Positions 32,048-40,177 of a stretch of DNA of 64,000 nt are shown in pieces (within the stretch, counting starts at the first letter, position 1; each line of letters opens with the position of its first letter). Below the pieces are notes generated by a model, which was not told where the DNA came from, did not search any database, and worked only from the letters and a program-made list of their open reading frames with translations. Made by a program: the position numbers and the translations under genes. This DNA comes from Desulfoferula mesophila (GTDB lineage Bacteria > Desulfobacterota > Desulfarculia > Desulfarculales > Desulfarculaceae), in assembly GCF_037076455.1 (NCBI RefSeq), contig NZ_AP028679.1:3177501-3241500 (forward strand), written 5' to 3'.

Positions 32048-33709
32048 TTAACCCTGCATCTTCACGATGTCTTTGTGCTGAATCTTGACCTCGCCGGGGC
32101 CTTCGCCCTGGCTCAGCACGATGTGCTTAAGCCATTGCTCGTCGTTCTTTTCCGGGAAGTCGGTGCGATAGTGCCAGGGCAGCCAGCGGCTCTCGGTGCG
32201 CTCCAGCGAGGCCGTGGCGCTCAGGGTGGCGCACTGGATGATGTTGGCCACCTCGTAGGTCTTGAACAAATCGTGCATGTCCTTGACGTAGACCATCTCG
32301 TCCAACTCGCGCCGGAAGCGGTCCATCCACCACAGCACCCGCTTGAGTTTGTACTCGTTTTTGGGCGGGGTGAGATAGTCGGTGATGATGCGGCGCACCT
32401 TGAACTCGAACTCCTCCACCGCGATGGGGTTGGTTCCCTGGGCCAGGCGCTTTTCCCGCCGGGCCAGGAAGGCGTCCACCTTGGCCGAGTCATAGTCCGT
32501 CAACCCGTGCTCCCTGGCGAACTCGCTGCCGCTCTCGGCGCAGATCTCGCCGTAGACAAAGGCCCCGGAGAGGTGGCCCCGGGCGCACAGGGAGGTGTCG
32601 CCCGCCGCGTAGAGGCCGGGCAGGCTGCTCTCGCCGCGCTCGTTGATGCGCACTCCGGTCATGCCGTGGCCACCGCAGAGGTACACCTCGGTGGGCCACA
32701 GCTCTATCTCGCCGGTGCGGAAGTCGTTGTCGCGGCCCGCGTGGAAGCGCTCGCAGGCCGGGCGCTCGGTGGTGAAGAGAATCTCCTCGATCTCCTTGAT
32801 CTTGTCCTCGGGCAAATGATCCATGCGGATGCGCAGGGGCCCGGAGCGATCGAAGAAGTCCTCCATGCACATGCTCTTGATGGAGGGGTGCTCCTTGTCG
32901 CGGCGCTGGTCAAAGGCGTTGAGCAGATGGGCTCCGCGGGTCAGGGTGATGTAGAGCAGCGGGGCGTTGATGTCCTTGGTGATGTAGTAGTACAGGGTGT
33001 ACTCCAAGCCGCTCAGCTCAGCCCCGGCCCGGTAGGCCAGGCAGTAGCCGTCTCCGGTGTTGCCCGGGAAGTCGTAGACCCCGTAGAGGTTGCCGTTGGC
33101 CGGCAGGCCGAAGCGGGCGGTGCCCCCGGCGCTCAGGATGACGCTGGGAGCCCTTATTACCATAACCTCGCCGGTGCGCACGTTCATGGCGATGACCCCG
33201 GCCACGCGGCCCTCTTCCACCAGGATCTCGGCGGCCATGGTGCGGTTGAACACCTTGGCTCCGCCGGCCACCAGGCGCTGGTGCAGGATGGCTTTGAGCT
33301 CGGGCTCCTTCATGGTCACGCAAAAGCGGCCCTTGGGGTGCACCTGAAGAATCTCGTACTCGTCCTTGTCGTCGGTGGGGAAGCACACCCCCCAGTCGAT
33401 GAGCTTTTTCATCAGGGGCCAAGAGCGCTCGGCCATGCGGTAGTTCACCGGCTCGTCCATGATGCCCTCGCAGGCCATGCGATTGGACTCCACGTAGAGC
33501 TCGGGGGTGGCCACGCCGGGCACGGCCACGATGTTCAGGGCGTCCATGCCCCGGGCGATGCAGCCGGAGTACTTGGCGTCGCCCTTTTCCAAGACGATCA
33601 CTTCCTGATCCGGGGCCACTTCCTTGGCCCGGATGCCGGCCATAACTCCGGCGCTGCCGCCTCCCACCACGACCACGTCGGCGTTGATTACTGGATAGTC
33701 GTAAGCCAT
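32048..33709 (-). CDS. AprA/fumarate-reductase-family flavoprotein
   Basis: A 553-residue FAD-dependent protein of the succinate dehydrogenase/fumarate reductase/APS reductase alpha-subunit family. The N terminus has the FAD loop VVVVGGGSAGVMAG at residues 12-25 and SGCIARGMDALN near 48-59, similar in layout to AprA; the second FAD contact YAAGDTSLCARGHLSGAF lies near 389-406. No aprB or sat is adjacent, and the operon has a carboxylate importer, so reduction or oxidation of an imported organic acid seems more likely than APS reduction. This is inference. It is 27 bases downstream of the GntR regulator gene. Confidence 0.83.
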   Translation of the reverse strand: MAYDYPVINADVVVVGGGSAGVMAGIRAKEVAPDQEVIVLEKGDAKYSGCIARGMDALNIVAVPGVATPELYVESNRMACEGIMDEPVNYRMAERSWPLMKKLIDWGVCFPTDDKDEYEILQVHPKGRFCVTMKEPELKAILHQRLVAGGAKVFNRTMAAEILVEEGRVAGVIAMNVRTGEVMVIRAPSVILSAGGTARFGLPANGNLYGVYDFPGNTGDGYCLAYRAGAELSGLEYTLYYYITKDINAPLLYITLTRGAHLLNAFDQRRDKEHPSIKSMCMEDFFDRSGPLRIRMDHLPEDKIKEIEEILFTTERPACERFHAGRDNDFRTGEIELWPTEVYLCGGHGMTGVRINERGESSLPGLYAAGDTSLCARGHLSGAFVYGEICAESGSEFAREHGLTDYDSAKVDAFLARREKRLAQGTNPIAVEEFEFKVRRIITDYLTPPKNEYKLKRVLWWMDRFRRELDEMVYVKDMHDLFKTYEVANIIQCATLSATASLERTESRWLPWHYRTDFPEKNDEQWLKHIVLSQGEGPGEVKIQHKDIVKMQG

Positions 33710-33736
33710 TTCTTCTCCCGCGACACAGCGTCGGCC

Positions 33737-34501
33737 CTACATCTCCCGGAACATCTTGTTTTCGTCGGTGATGCAGTAGCTGACCCGGTATTCGTAAGGT
33801 TTTTCCTTGTAGGTAAAGGAAAGCATCTCGATCCTGAGGACCGGCGCGCCCACCTTGGCCCCCAGCACCTTGGCCACGTCCTTGTCGGCGGCCACGGCGC
33901 TGAACAGCTCCTGGTTGAATATGGTGGGCAGGCCGTATTTTTTCTCTATGCCCTCGTAGAGGGTCATTTTCTCCATGAGCGGGGCGATGACCTGGTCCAG
34001 GTCCTTGAACAAGCGCTGCGGCAGGTAGGAGATGAAATACATGAGGGGGCCCTTGCGGTTCACGAAAAGCCGCCGCACCTCCCACAGCTTGCCCGCCCCG
34101 CGCATCTTGAGCAAACGCTTGGCCGGCTCGAAGGAAGGGACCTCCGCCAGGCTGAGCACCTGGATCTTGAAGCGGGGGTCCGGGTCGCCGAAATCACGCC
34201 GCAGCCGGGTGTAGCGCACGCTCTCCCGGGGGATGGTGGTGCCGGCCACGAAGGTGCCCTTGCCCTGAATGCGCTTGAGGTAGCCCTCGTTGACCAGGTT
34301 GGCCAGGGCCCGGTTCACCGTGCCCAGGCTGACCCCCCAGTCCTCGGCCATCTTGCGCTCCGGCGGGATGGCCTCGCCCGGAGCCCAGCGGCCGTTTTCT
34401 ATGCCCTTGAGCAACTCCATCTGGAGCTTGTAATAGGCGGGTATGGGGGCTTTGCCGCCGCGCTGGTTGGTTTTGGACCTGGCCATCGATGGCATCTCCA
34501 T
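33737..34501 (-). CDS. GntR-family regulator (HutC type, UTRA domain)
   Basis: A 254-residue regulator with an N-terminal GntR winged helix (PAYYKLQMELLKGIENGRW, then PPERKMAEDWGVSLGTVNRAL, about residues 20-75) and a C-terminal UTRA effector domain (about 95-250). Regulators of this type sense a small metabolite and usually repress their own operon. It is the first gene of the minus-strand AprA-like/Tct unit, so the effector is probably the Tct substrate. ATG 34501 has GGGAAA just upstream; ATG 34486, with GGAG nine bases before it, is an equally reasonable start. Confidence 0.9.
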   Translation of the reverse strand: MEMPSMARSKTNQRGGKAPIPAYYKLQMELLKGIENGRWAPGEAIPPERKMAEDWGVSLGTVNRALANLVNEGYLKRIQGKGTFVAGTTIPRESVRYTRLRRDFGDPDPRFKIQVLSLAEVPSFEPAKRLLKMRGAGKLWEVRRLFVNRKGPLMYFISYLPQRLFKDLDQVIAPLMEKMTLYEGIEKKYGLPTIFNQELFSAVAADKDVAKVLGAKVGAPVLRIEMLSFTYKEKPYEYRVSYCITDENKMFREM

Positions 34502-34909
34502 GGTTTCCCGCCGAGACGACCGGCCCAGAGGGATCACCCGAAGCCGGGCCGGGCTCGTCGATAGCTAATCATGCTACAGCTTGACAGCCGTCGCAATACT
34601 TATTTGGTTATATAGTTCATTTTTTTGTTTTTAGAATTATTTAAGCTTGTTCATTATTTTTTCTTATTTTGTTCAGGGCGCTATCTTGCCAAAAATGTAA
34701 ACCGGGCCGGACATGGGCGAGTGCCGGTTCGGCCGGGCGGTTACTTTGCGAAATAAGGAGAGAAGCTAGCGCCGTTCGGGGCCGTGTCCCCTGCCCGGCT
34801 GGGCGCAGAAGAAAAGCCTCACCAGGCAAAAAAGCCGGATGCCGACCCCGCGGTAGGAATCGGCATCCGGCGATGGTGAAATTTTTTTGGGCGCGCGGCT
34901 CGGCCGGCT
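34502..34909. other. Intergenic region between gntR and gcvPB ends
   Basis: This 408-base region lies between the 5' end of the GntR gene and the 3' end of the glycine cleavage operon, both on the minus strand. The part from 34560 to 34680 is AT-rich and should hold the GntR operon promoter. A plus-strand TTGACA (34581-34586) has no good -10 and no gene downstream. The left-over 34690-34825 shows nothing recognisable. The gcv terminator occupies 34828-34871. Confidence 0.5.
34828..34871 (-). terminator. Rho-independent terminator of the gcv operon
   Basis: GCCGGATGCCGA (34834-34845) and TCGGCATCCGGC (34860-34871) form a perfect 12-base-pair stem with a 14-base loop. On the minus strand the stem is followed at once by six T (34828-34833). 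It begins 38 bases after the gcvPB stop codon. Confidence 0.9.
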
Positions 34910-36373
34910 CTAGGCCTCCGGCTCTTGCAACACCGGATGGCGGGCCGCGTTCACCTCGTCCAAACGGCCCACCGGGGTGCTCACCGGCGCGGCGTGCAGG
35001 GCCTCCGGGTCGGAGGCGGCCATATCGGCGATGCGCCCCATGGCCGCCACCAGGGCGTCCAGGTTCTCCAGGGACTCGGTCTCGGTGGGCTCGATCATCA
35101 GGGCCTCCTTGACCACCAGGGGGAAGTAGATGGTCGGCGGATGGAAGCCCGCGTCGATGAGCGCCTTGGCCACGTCCAGGGCCGAGACGCCGTGGTCGGC
35201 CACTTTGTCCTCGGCGCTGAACACCACCTCGTGCATGCAGGTCTTGTCAAAGGCAACTTGCCATTTGTCGCCCAGCTTGACCCGCAGGTAGTTGGCCGCC
35301 AGCACCGCGTCCTGGCTCACCTCCTTGAGCCCCTCGCCGCCCAGGGCCAGGATGTAGGCAAAGGCCTTGAGGCACACCCCGAAGTTGCCGTAGAAGGGAG
35401 CCACGTAGCCAATGGACTTGGGGTGGTCGTAGTTGAGGAACAGGGTGCCGTCGGGGCGCATCTCCACCCGGGATATGGGCAGGTAGTCCCTGAGGCGCTC
35501 CACCACGCCCACCGGACCGGCCCCCGGTCCGCCGCCGCCGTGGGGGGTGGCGAAGGTCTTGTGCAGGTTCAGGTGCACGATGTCAAAGCCCAGGTCCGCC
35601 GGCTTGGCCATGCCCATGATGGCGTTGAGGTTGGCCCCATCGTAATACATCAGGGCGTCGGCCTGGTGGGCCGCCTCGGCGATCTCGGCGATGTAGGGGT
35701 TGAACAGGCCCACCGTGTTGGGGTTGGTCATCATCACCCCGGCCACCTGGTCGTTTAGCATCTCCTTGAAGGCCACGGGGTCCATGACTCCGCCCTTGGA
35801 GGGCACGGTCACCACCTCGTAGCCCGCGATGGCCGCCGAGGCAGGGTTGGTGCCGTGGGCCGAGTCGGGCACCAGCACCAGCGATTTTTGGTTGCCCTTG
35901 TCGTTGTGATAGGCGGCCATGAGCATGATGCCGGTGAGCTCGCCGTGGGCCCCGGCCAGGGGCTGCATGGTAAAGGCGTCCATGCCGGTGATCTGTTTGA
36001 GCAGATCCTCCAGTTCGTGGATCACCCTTAGCGCCCCCTGGGCCAAAAGCCCGCCCCGCCGGAGCTGGGGCAGCAGGGGGTGCAGCCCCGCGAAGCCGGG
36101 CAGGCGCGCGGCCTGTTCGGTGAACTTGGGGTTGTACTTCATGGTGCACGAGCCCAGGGGATAGGTGCCCACGTCCACCCCGAAGTTCATGCGCGACAGC
36201 AGGGTGTAGTGGCGCACCAGGTCCACCTCGGCCACCTCGGGCAGCTCGGCGGGCTGGGCCCGCCTAAGCTCCGGGGGAAGCTGGCTCATCTGGCAGAAGC
36301 TCTCATCCACCCGCGAGCAGGGCAAGGAGGCCGCCCGGCGGCCGGGCCGGCTTATCTCGTATATGGTTTTCAC
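34910..36373 (-). CDS. gcvPB: Glycine dehydrogenase (decarboxylating) subunit 2
   Basis: A 487-residue PLP enzyme, the C-terminal-type half of the split P-protein of the glycine cleavage system. P-protein decarboxylates glycine and loads the aminomethyl group on the H-protein lipoyl arm. The PLP lysine lies in LNLHKTFATPHGGGGPG near residue 268-284; YPLGSCTMKYNPK near 66-78 and the QPLAGAHGELTG segment near 120-131 are typical. The GTG start at 36371-36373 overlaps the gcvPA stop (GTGA), so the two halves are translationally coupled. Longer frames upstream run through gcvPA in another phase and are not real. Confidence 0.97.
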   Translation of the reverse strand: MKTIYEISRPGRRAASLPCSRVDESFCQMSQLPPELRRAQPAELPEVAEVDLVRHYTLLSRMNFGVDVGTYPLGSCTMKYNPKFTEQAARLPGFAGLHPLLPQLRRGGLLAQGALRVIHELEDLLKQITGMDAFTMQPLAGAHGELTGIMLMAAYHNDKGNQKSLVLVPDSAHGTNPASAAIAGYEVVTVPSKGGVMDPVAFKEMLNDQVAGVMMTNPNTVGLFNPYIAEIAEAAHQADALMYYDGANLNAIMGMAKPADLGFDIVHLNLHKTFATPHGGGGPGAGPVGVVERLRDYLPISRVEMRPDGTLFLNYDHPKSIGYVAPFYGNFGVCLKAFAYILALGGEGLKEVSQDAVLAANYLRVKLGDKWQVAFDKTCMHEVVFSAEDKVADHGVSALDVAKALIDAGFHPPTIYFPLVVKEALMIEPTETESLENLDALVAAMGRIADMAASDPEALHAAPVSTPVGRLDEVNAARHPVLQEPEA

Positions 36374-37689
36374 AGCACCGCCTCCAGACCCTCGGCCAAA
36401 TAGCCGATCTCTTCCTTGGAGCGCTTTTCGGTCACCGCCACCAGCAGGTTGTTGGCCTGCTCGGGATAGTAGCGGCCCAGGGGGAAGCCCGCCGCGATAC
36501 CCTTGTCGATCATGCGGCTCACCGCCACGCGGGCGTCGATGGGCAGGCGCACCCGAAATTCGTTGAACCAGGGGCCCTGGTCCACCGCCTCCACCCCCGG
36601 AATGTCCGTGAGGCGCGTCCGGGCGTAGGCCGCCTGGGTCATGTTCAGCTCGGCCAACTCCACCAGGCCCTTCTTGCCCATGAGCCCCAGGAAGATCACC
36701 GCGGCCAGGGCGCACAGCGCCTCGTTGGAGCAGATGTTGCTGGTGGCCTTTTCCCGGCGGATGTGCTGCTCGCGGGTCTGCAGGGTCAGGCAGTAGCCGG
36801 TCCGGCCCTGGGCGTCGTGGGTGCGCCCCACGATGCGGCCGGGCATGGTGCGCAGCAGGGCCTGGCTTACGGCCATGAAGCCCAGATAGGGGCCGCCGAA
36901 GGACAGGGGCAGGCCCAGGGGCTGGCCTTCGCCCACCGCGATGTCCGCGCCCATCTCCGCCGGGGTCTTGGCCACGGCCAGGGCGATGGGGTTGCAGCCC
37001 AGGATGCCCAGGCCCTTGATCCCGTGCACCGCCGCGAAGTGGGGCGTGTAGTCGTGCAGCACCCCGAAGAAATCGGGGTTCTGGAGGATGAGCCCGGCGG
37101 TGTCGTTGTCCAGCAGGCCCTCCAGGGCAGCGGGGTCGGACACGTCGGCCTCCACCAGCTCCAGGTGCAGGTTCACGGTGTAGGTCTCGAGCATGATGCG
37201 GTAGATGGGGCTCACCGAGGTGCACACGATGAGCTTCTTGCGCCGAGTCTTGCGCACTGCCATCATGGCCGCCTCGTACAGGGCGGTGCCCCCGTCGTAG
37301 AGCGAGGCGTTGGCCGCGTCCAGTCCGGTGAGGCGGCAGATGGCGCTCTGGTACTCGAAGATGCTTTGCAGGATGCCCTGGGACATCTCGGCCTGGTAGG
37401 GGGTGTAGGCGGTATAGAACTCACCCCGGCTGATCAGGGCGTCCACCGCCGCCGGGATGTGGTGGTCGTAGAAACCGCCGCCCAAGAAGCTGATCAGGTT
37501 TTGGGCGTTGAGCCCGGCCAGCTTGGCCAAATACTGGCTCACCTCCGGCTCGCTCATGCCCGCCGGCAGGTCCCAGCTCTTGGCCCTGAGCGGCTCGGGG
37601 ATCACCGCGAACAGCTCTTCCACCGAGCCCAGGCCCAAGGCCGCCAGCATGGCCGCCCGGTCCTCGGGGGTGTGGGGGGTGAAACGCAT
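36370..37689 (-). CDS. gcvPA: Glycine dehydrogenase (decarboxylating) subunit 1
   Basis: A 439-residue protein, the N-terminal-type half of the split P-protein, which forms an alpha2beta2 enzyme with GcvPB. MRFTPHTPEDRAAMLAALG at the start, SFLGGGFYDHHIPAAVDAL near 61-79, the YTPYQAEMSQGILQSIFEYQ segment near 89-108 and AEMGADIAVGEGQPLGLP near 235-252 match the family. ATG 37689 is the family start; in-frame codons upstream lie inside gcvH. It follows gcvH by four bases. Confidence 0.97.
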   Translation of the reverse strand: MRFTPHTPEDRAAMLAALGLGSVEELFAVIPEPLRAKSWDLPAGMSEPEVSQYLAKLAGLNAQNLISFLGGGFYDHHIPAAVDALISRGEFYTAYTPYQAEMSQGILQSIFEYQSAICRLTGLDAANASLYDGGTALYEAAMMAVRKTRRKKLIVCTSVSPIYRIMLETYTVNLHLELVEADVSDPAALEGLLDNDTAGLILQNPDFFGVLHDYTPHFAAVHGIKGLGILGCNPIALAVAKTPAEMGADIAVGEGQPLGLPLSFGGPYLGFMAVSQALLRTMPGRIVGRTHDAQGRTGYCLTLQTREQHIRREKATSNICSNEALCALAAVIFLGLMGKKGLVELAELNMTQAAYARTRLTDIPGVEAVDQGPWFNEFRVRLPIDARVAVSRMIDKGIAAGFPLGRYYPEQANNLLVAVTEKRSKEEIGYLAEGLEAVL

Positions 37690-37693
37690 GGCC

Positions 37694-38092
37694 CTACTCT
37701 CCCTCGGCCAGAAGCTGGCCGTAGGCGGCGGCGTCCATGAGGTTGTCCAGCTCGGCCTGGTCAAATCCCTTGAGCTTCACCAGCCAGCCCGCGCCGTAGC
37801 AGTCCTGGTTCAGTAGCTCGGGCTGGTCCTCCAGGGCGGAGTTCACCTCGGCCACCACCCCGCCCAGGGGCGCGTACACGTCGGCCGCGGTCTTCACCGA
37901 CTCCACCACGCACATCTCGCCCATCTGCTCCACCTCGGCCTCCACCTCGGGCAGCTCCACGTAGGTGATGTCGCCCAACTGATCCTGGGCATAGTCGGTG
38001 AGCCCCACCACGGCCAACTCGCCCTCCAGCTTCACCCACTCGTGCTCCTTGGTGTAGTACAGGCCCCCGGGCGCCTTTTTCGCTTCGCTCAC
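37694..38092 (-). CDS. gcvH: Glycine cleavage system H protein
   Basis: A 132-residue lipoyl carrier protein that shuttles the aminomethyl group between the P, T and L proteins. The N-terminal YYTKEHEWVKLEG is typical and the lipoyl-lysine is K67 within VESVKTAADVYAP. The length matches the usual 125-130. Its ATG overlaps the gcvT stop by three bases (ATGA). No lipoyl synthase or dihydrolipoyl dehydrogenase is present in this window, so L protein must come from elsewhere. Confidence 0.98.
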   Translation of the reverse strand: MSEAKKAPGGLYYTKEHEWVKLEGELAVVGLTDYAQDQLGDITYVELPEVEAEVEQMGEMCVVESVKTAADVYAPLGGVVAEVNSALEDQPELLNQDCYGAGWLVKLKGFDQAELDNLMDAAAYGQLLAEGE

Positions 38093-39258
38093 TTGATACC
38101 TCCATCGAACTGGATCGGTTCCAGATAACGGCCGTTGGGCCGGGTGAATGCATTGACCACCCTGCCGGGCAGGGTCAGCTTGCGGTATACGATTTCCACT
38201 TCCTGCCCCTCCCCTACTTCACTGTCCAGCAGGGCCAGGCCCAGGGGCCGCACATAGCTTTCATCGCCCGGGGCCTCGCCCGCAAAGCGCCAGGCGGGCA
38301 CGGTGGTGGCGCTGGTCATGGCCCCCACCTCCCGGCCGCCCACCAGCACCGGCGAACCTTCGCGCATCATGCCCTTGCTCAAGGCCACCACCGCCCGCAC
38401 CCGCTTAGACAGGCTCGCGGCCTGGGTCTCCAGGGCGGCGCGGCCCAGGAACTCGCCCCGCCCCGGCTTGAGATCCACCCCTAGGCGGGCGGTGGGCATC
38501 TCCAGGATGGGGCGATCCGGGCCGTACTCGTGGCCGTAGAGGGGCAAGGCGGCCTCCAGGCGCAGGGTGTCGCGGGCCCCTAGGCCCACCGGCACCACCC
38601 CCAGGGGCGCGCCCTGGGTGGCCAGCCGCTCCCACACCGTCCCGGCCGCCTCCCAGGGCAAAAACAACTCGAAGCTCAGCGGCTCGCCGGTGTAGCCGGT
38701 GCGCGAGACGTACATCTCCACCCCGCCCATGCGGTTGAAGGCGCCGTGGTTGCGTCCGGCCGGAGGCAAGGGCTCGTCCAGCAACTCGCCCAGCAGCGTT
38801 TCGCTCTCCGGCCCCTGCACCGCCAGCATGGCCAGGCGGAGGCTGTGGTCCACGAATTCCACCCCCTCGCCCAGCCGCTCCTGAAGCCAGCGGCGGTCTT
38901 GGTCGCGGTTGGCCGCGTTGACCACCAGCAGGTAGCGCTCCGGGGCCTGTTGGTAGAGATAGGCGTCGTCCAGGGGTTGGCCCCACTGGTTGGAGATAAG
39001 GGTGTACTGGGCCTTGCCGGGGATCAGCTTGGCCGGGTCGTTGGTGAGCAGCGAGGCCAGCCAGGCTTGGGCCTGGGGGCCCGTCACCGCGAAGCGGCCC
39101 ATGTGGCTGATGTCGAACAGGCCGCCGTGCTTGCGGGTGGCCAGGTGCTCGGCGATGACCCCATCGCCGTAGGACACCGGCAGCCGCCAACCGGCGAAGT
39201 CCACCAGCTTGCCGCCATGGGCGGCGTGCCAGTCGTGCAGGGGAGTTTTGGCCGTCAT
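38089..39258 (-). CDS. gcvT: Aminomethyltransferase (glycine cleavage T protein)
   Basis: A 389-residue tetrahydrofolate-dependent aminomethyltransferase that releases ammonia and forms methylene-THF. Marks are LHDWHAAHGGKLVDFAGW at the N terminus, KHGGLFDISHMGRF near 43-56, the folate-pocket strand RTGYTGEPLSFELF near 191-204 and GARDTLRLEA near 235-244. ATG 39258 lies eight bases after AAAGGAGGAACC. It is the first gene behind the tandem glycine riboswitch. The two lrp-like and riboswitch elements upstream point to glycine-induced expression. Confidence 0.97.
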   Translation of the reverse strand: MTAKTPLHDWHAAHGGKLVDFAGWRLPVSYGDGVIAEHLATRKHGGLFDISHMGRFAVTGPQAQAWLASLLTNDPAKLIPGKAQYTLISNQWGQPLDDAYLYQQAPERYLLVVNAANRDQDRRWLQERLGEGVEFVDHSLRLAMLAVQGPESETLLGELLDEPLPPAGRNHGAFNRMGGVEMYVSRTGYTGEPLSFELFLPWEAAGTVWERLATQGAPLGVVPVGLGARDTLRLEAALPLYGHEYGPDRPILEMPTARLGVDLKPGRGEFLGRAALETQAASLSKRVRAVVALSKGMMREGSPVLVGGREVGAMTSATTVPAWRFAGEAPGDESYVRPLGLALLDSEVGEGQEVEIVYRKLTLPGRVVNAFTRPNGRYLEPIQFDGGIK

Positions 39259-39304
39259 ACGGAAGGTTCCTCCTTTGTTGCCAAGGGCGCCCGTCTAGAG
39301 GTTC

Positions 39305-39486
39305 CTCCTGTTGCTGGGCCTGAGAGATTCGCCCCGTAGGGCTTGCTCCTTCGGCGGCCGGTTGGCCCGGCACTCTCCAGGAGTCGCGTTTTCAGCGGTC
39401 CTTTTGCCTGAGAGTTTCGGCCCATGGGGCCTTGCACCTTCGGCGGCCCCGGCCCTCTGGCGGACCGGCGGCGCTCTCCCGCTGAA
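39305..39486 (-). promoter_or_regulatory. Tandem glycine riboswitch (gcvT motif)
   Basis: The leader of gcvT carries two glycine aptamers in series on the minus strand. Aptamer 1 runs from GGGAGAG (39474-39480) through GCCGCCGAAGG to CTCTCAGG (near 39407). Aptamer 2 runs from GGAGAG (39373-39378) through GGCCGCCGAAGG to CTCTCAGG (near 39319). The short AAAAGGACCGCTGAAAAC linker between them is typical of the cooperative tandem form. It is followed by two copies of AGGAGGAACC, the second being the gcvT ribosome site. There is no clear intrinsic terminator, so control of translation initiation or of Rho access is likely; such switches turn gcv on with glycine. Confidence 0.95.
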
Positions 39487-39507
39487 ATACCTGCTGGTTA
39501 CTATTAA

Positions 39508-39957
39508 TTAGAGCACATACGGCACATGACAGTTGAGGTTTTTGTAAACCACGAAGGTCTCGGTGGAGAGCACCTCGTCTATCTTGGACACCTCTTCGGC
39601 GTAAAACTCGGTGAGCCCGAACTGGTCGTTGAGCAGCACCGTCACCAGCAGGTCGAAGCGCCCGGTGACCACCACCACCGACGCCACGCCCTTGAGCTGG
39701 TTGAATTTTTCCGCGCCGTCCACCAGCCGGGGGGTGGCCAGCTTGATGCCGATGACCACCAGCATATGGCCGTCGATCTGGTCGGGGTTCACCAAACCCC
39801 GGATCGTCAGCACCCCGTCTTGGTCCAGCTTGGCCAGGCGCGAGCGCACGGTGTTGGTGGTGATGCCCAGGGCCTTGGCGATCACCCCCAGGGACTTGCG
39901 TCCCTCGCGCAGGTGCCGCACCAGCATCAGGTTGATGTCGTCGAGCTTCATGCCCAC
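39508..39957 (-). CDS. Lrp/AsnC-family transcriptional regulator
   Basis: A 149-residue Lrp/AsnC-type regulator: N-terminal helix-turn-helix (LDDINLMLVRHLREG, then SLGVIAKALGITTNTVRSRL, residues 5-45) and C-terminal RAM ligand-binding domain (about 65-145, with VTGRFDLLVTVLL). Family members sense amino acids. It lies directly upstream of the glycine riboswitch and gcv genes, only about 22 bases separating its stop codon from the first aptamer, and downstream of alanine dehydrogenase. Start: GTG 39957 or ATG 39951, both near GGGGG-rich sequence. Likely ligands are glycine or alanine (inference). Confidence 0.93.
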   Translation of the reverse strand: MGMKLDDINLMLVRHLREGRKSLGVIAKALGITTNTVRSRLAKLDQDGVLTIRGLVNPDQIDGHMLVVIGIKLATPRLVDGAEKFNQLKGVASVVVVTGRFDLLVTVLLNDQFGLTEFYAEEVSKIDEVLSTETFVVYKNLNCHVPYVL

Positions 39958-39998
39958 CCCCAGTCGGCCATACGGACCGTCCCGGCCTTCTGGCCCCT

Positions 39999-40027
39999 AT
40001 GCTGACCATGAGTGCGCATTTTGTCAA
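39999..40027 (-). promoter_or_regulatory. Candidate promoter of the lrp-like gene
   Basis: On the minus strand TTGACA (40022-40027) and CAGCAT (39999-40004) are 17 bases apart, a perfect -35 and a weak -10. The region upstream is very AT-rich. The predicted start lies about 35 bases before the start codon. Confidence 0.45.
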
Positions 40028-40082
40028 ATTATTTTTAGTTATTTTATCTTTTTATCATAATTAGTGAATACTTTTTCTCTAT

Positions 40083-40100
40083 TTAGCTTTATAGCTAAAA
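40083..40100. promoter_or_regulatory. Inverted repeat TTTAGCT-N4-AGCTAAA, Lrp-like site
   Basis: Perfect seven-base arms lie about 60 bases upstream of the lrp promoter -35. The core TAGCTTTATAGCTA has the TAG/CTA ends and AT-rich centre of Lrp-family sites, though one base shorter than the E. coli consensus. It partly overlaps the T run of the ald terminator, so it could instead be part of that structure. Confidence 0.4.
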
Positions 40101-40128
40101 AACCGGCCCGAGCCTTGCGGCCCGGACC
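40097..40128 (-). terminator. Rho-independent terminator after ald
   Basis: On the minus strand GGTCCGGGCC and GGCTCGGGCC form a ten-pair stem (two G-U pairs) closed by the stable tetraloop GCAA, then GG and six T. It lies 50 bases beyond the ald stop codon and ends the 14-gene minus-strand run. Confidence 0.85.
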
Positions 40129-40177
40129 GTGGTCTTGTCTTGCTTTTCGCCCGGCGGCGTTGTGCAGGCGGCCCGGC

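Noticed and set aside
32075-34564. 829-codon plus-strand open frame opposite the AprA-like and GntR genes
   Set aside because: It is the mirror frame of strongly supported genes in GC-rich DNA, is rich in His, Gly and Val without any domain, and has no ribosome site.
34581-34880. Possible small RNA on the plus strand from TTGACA 34581 to the hairpin at 34834-34871
   Set aside because: No -10 at the right distance, and the hairpin has its T run on the minus strand, where it ends the gcv operon.
36374-37225. In-frame N-terminal extension of gcvPB of about 284 codons
   Set aside because: It overlaps gcvPA in another phase; the real GcvPB start is the GTG at 36371-36373 that overlaps the gcvPA stop.
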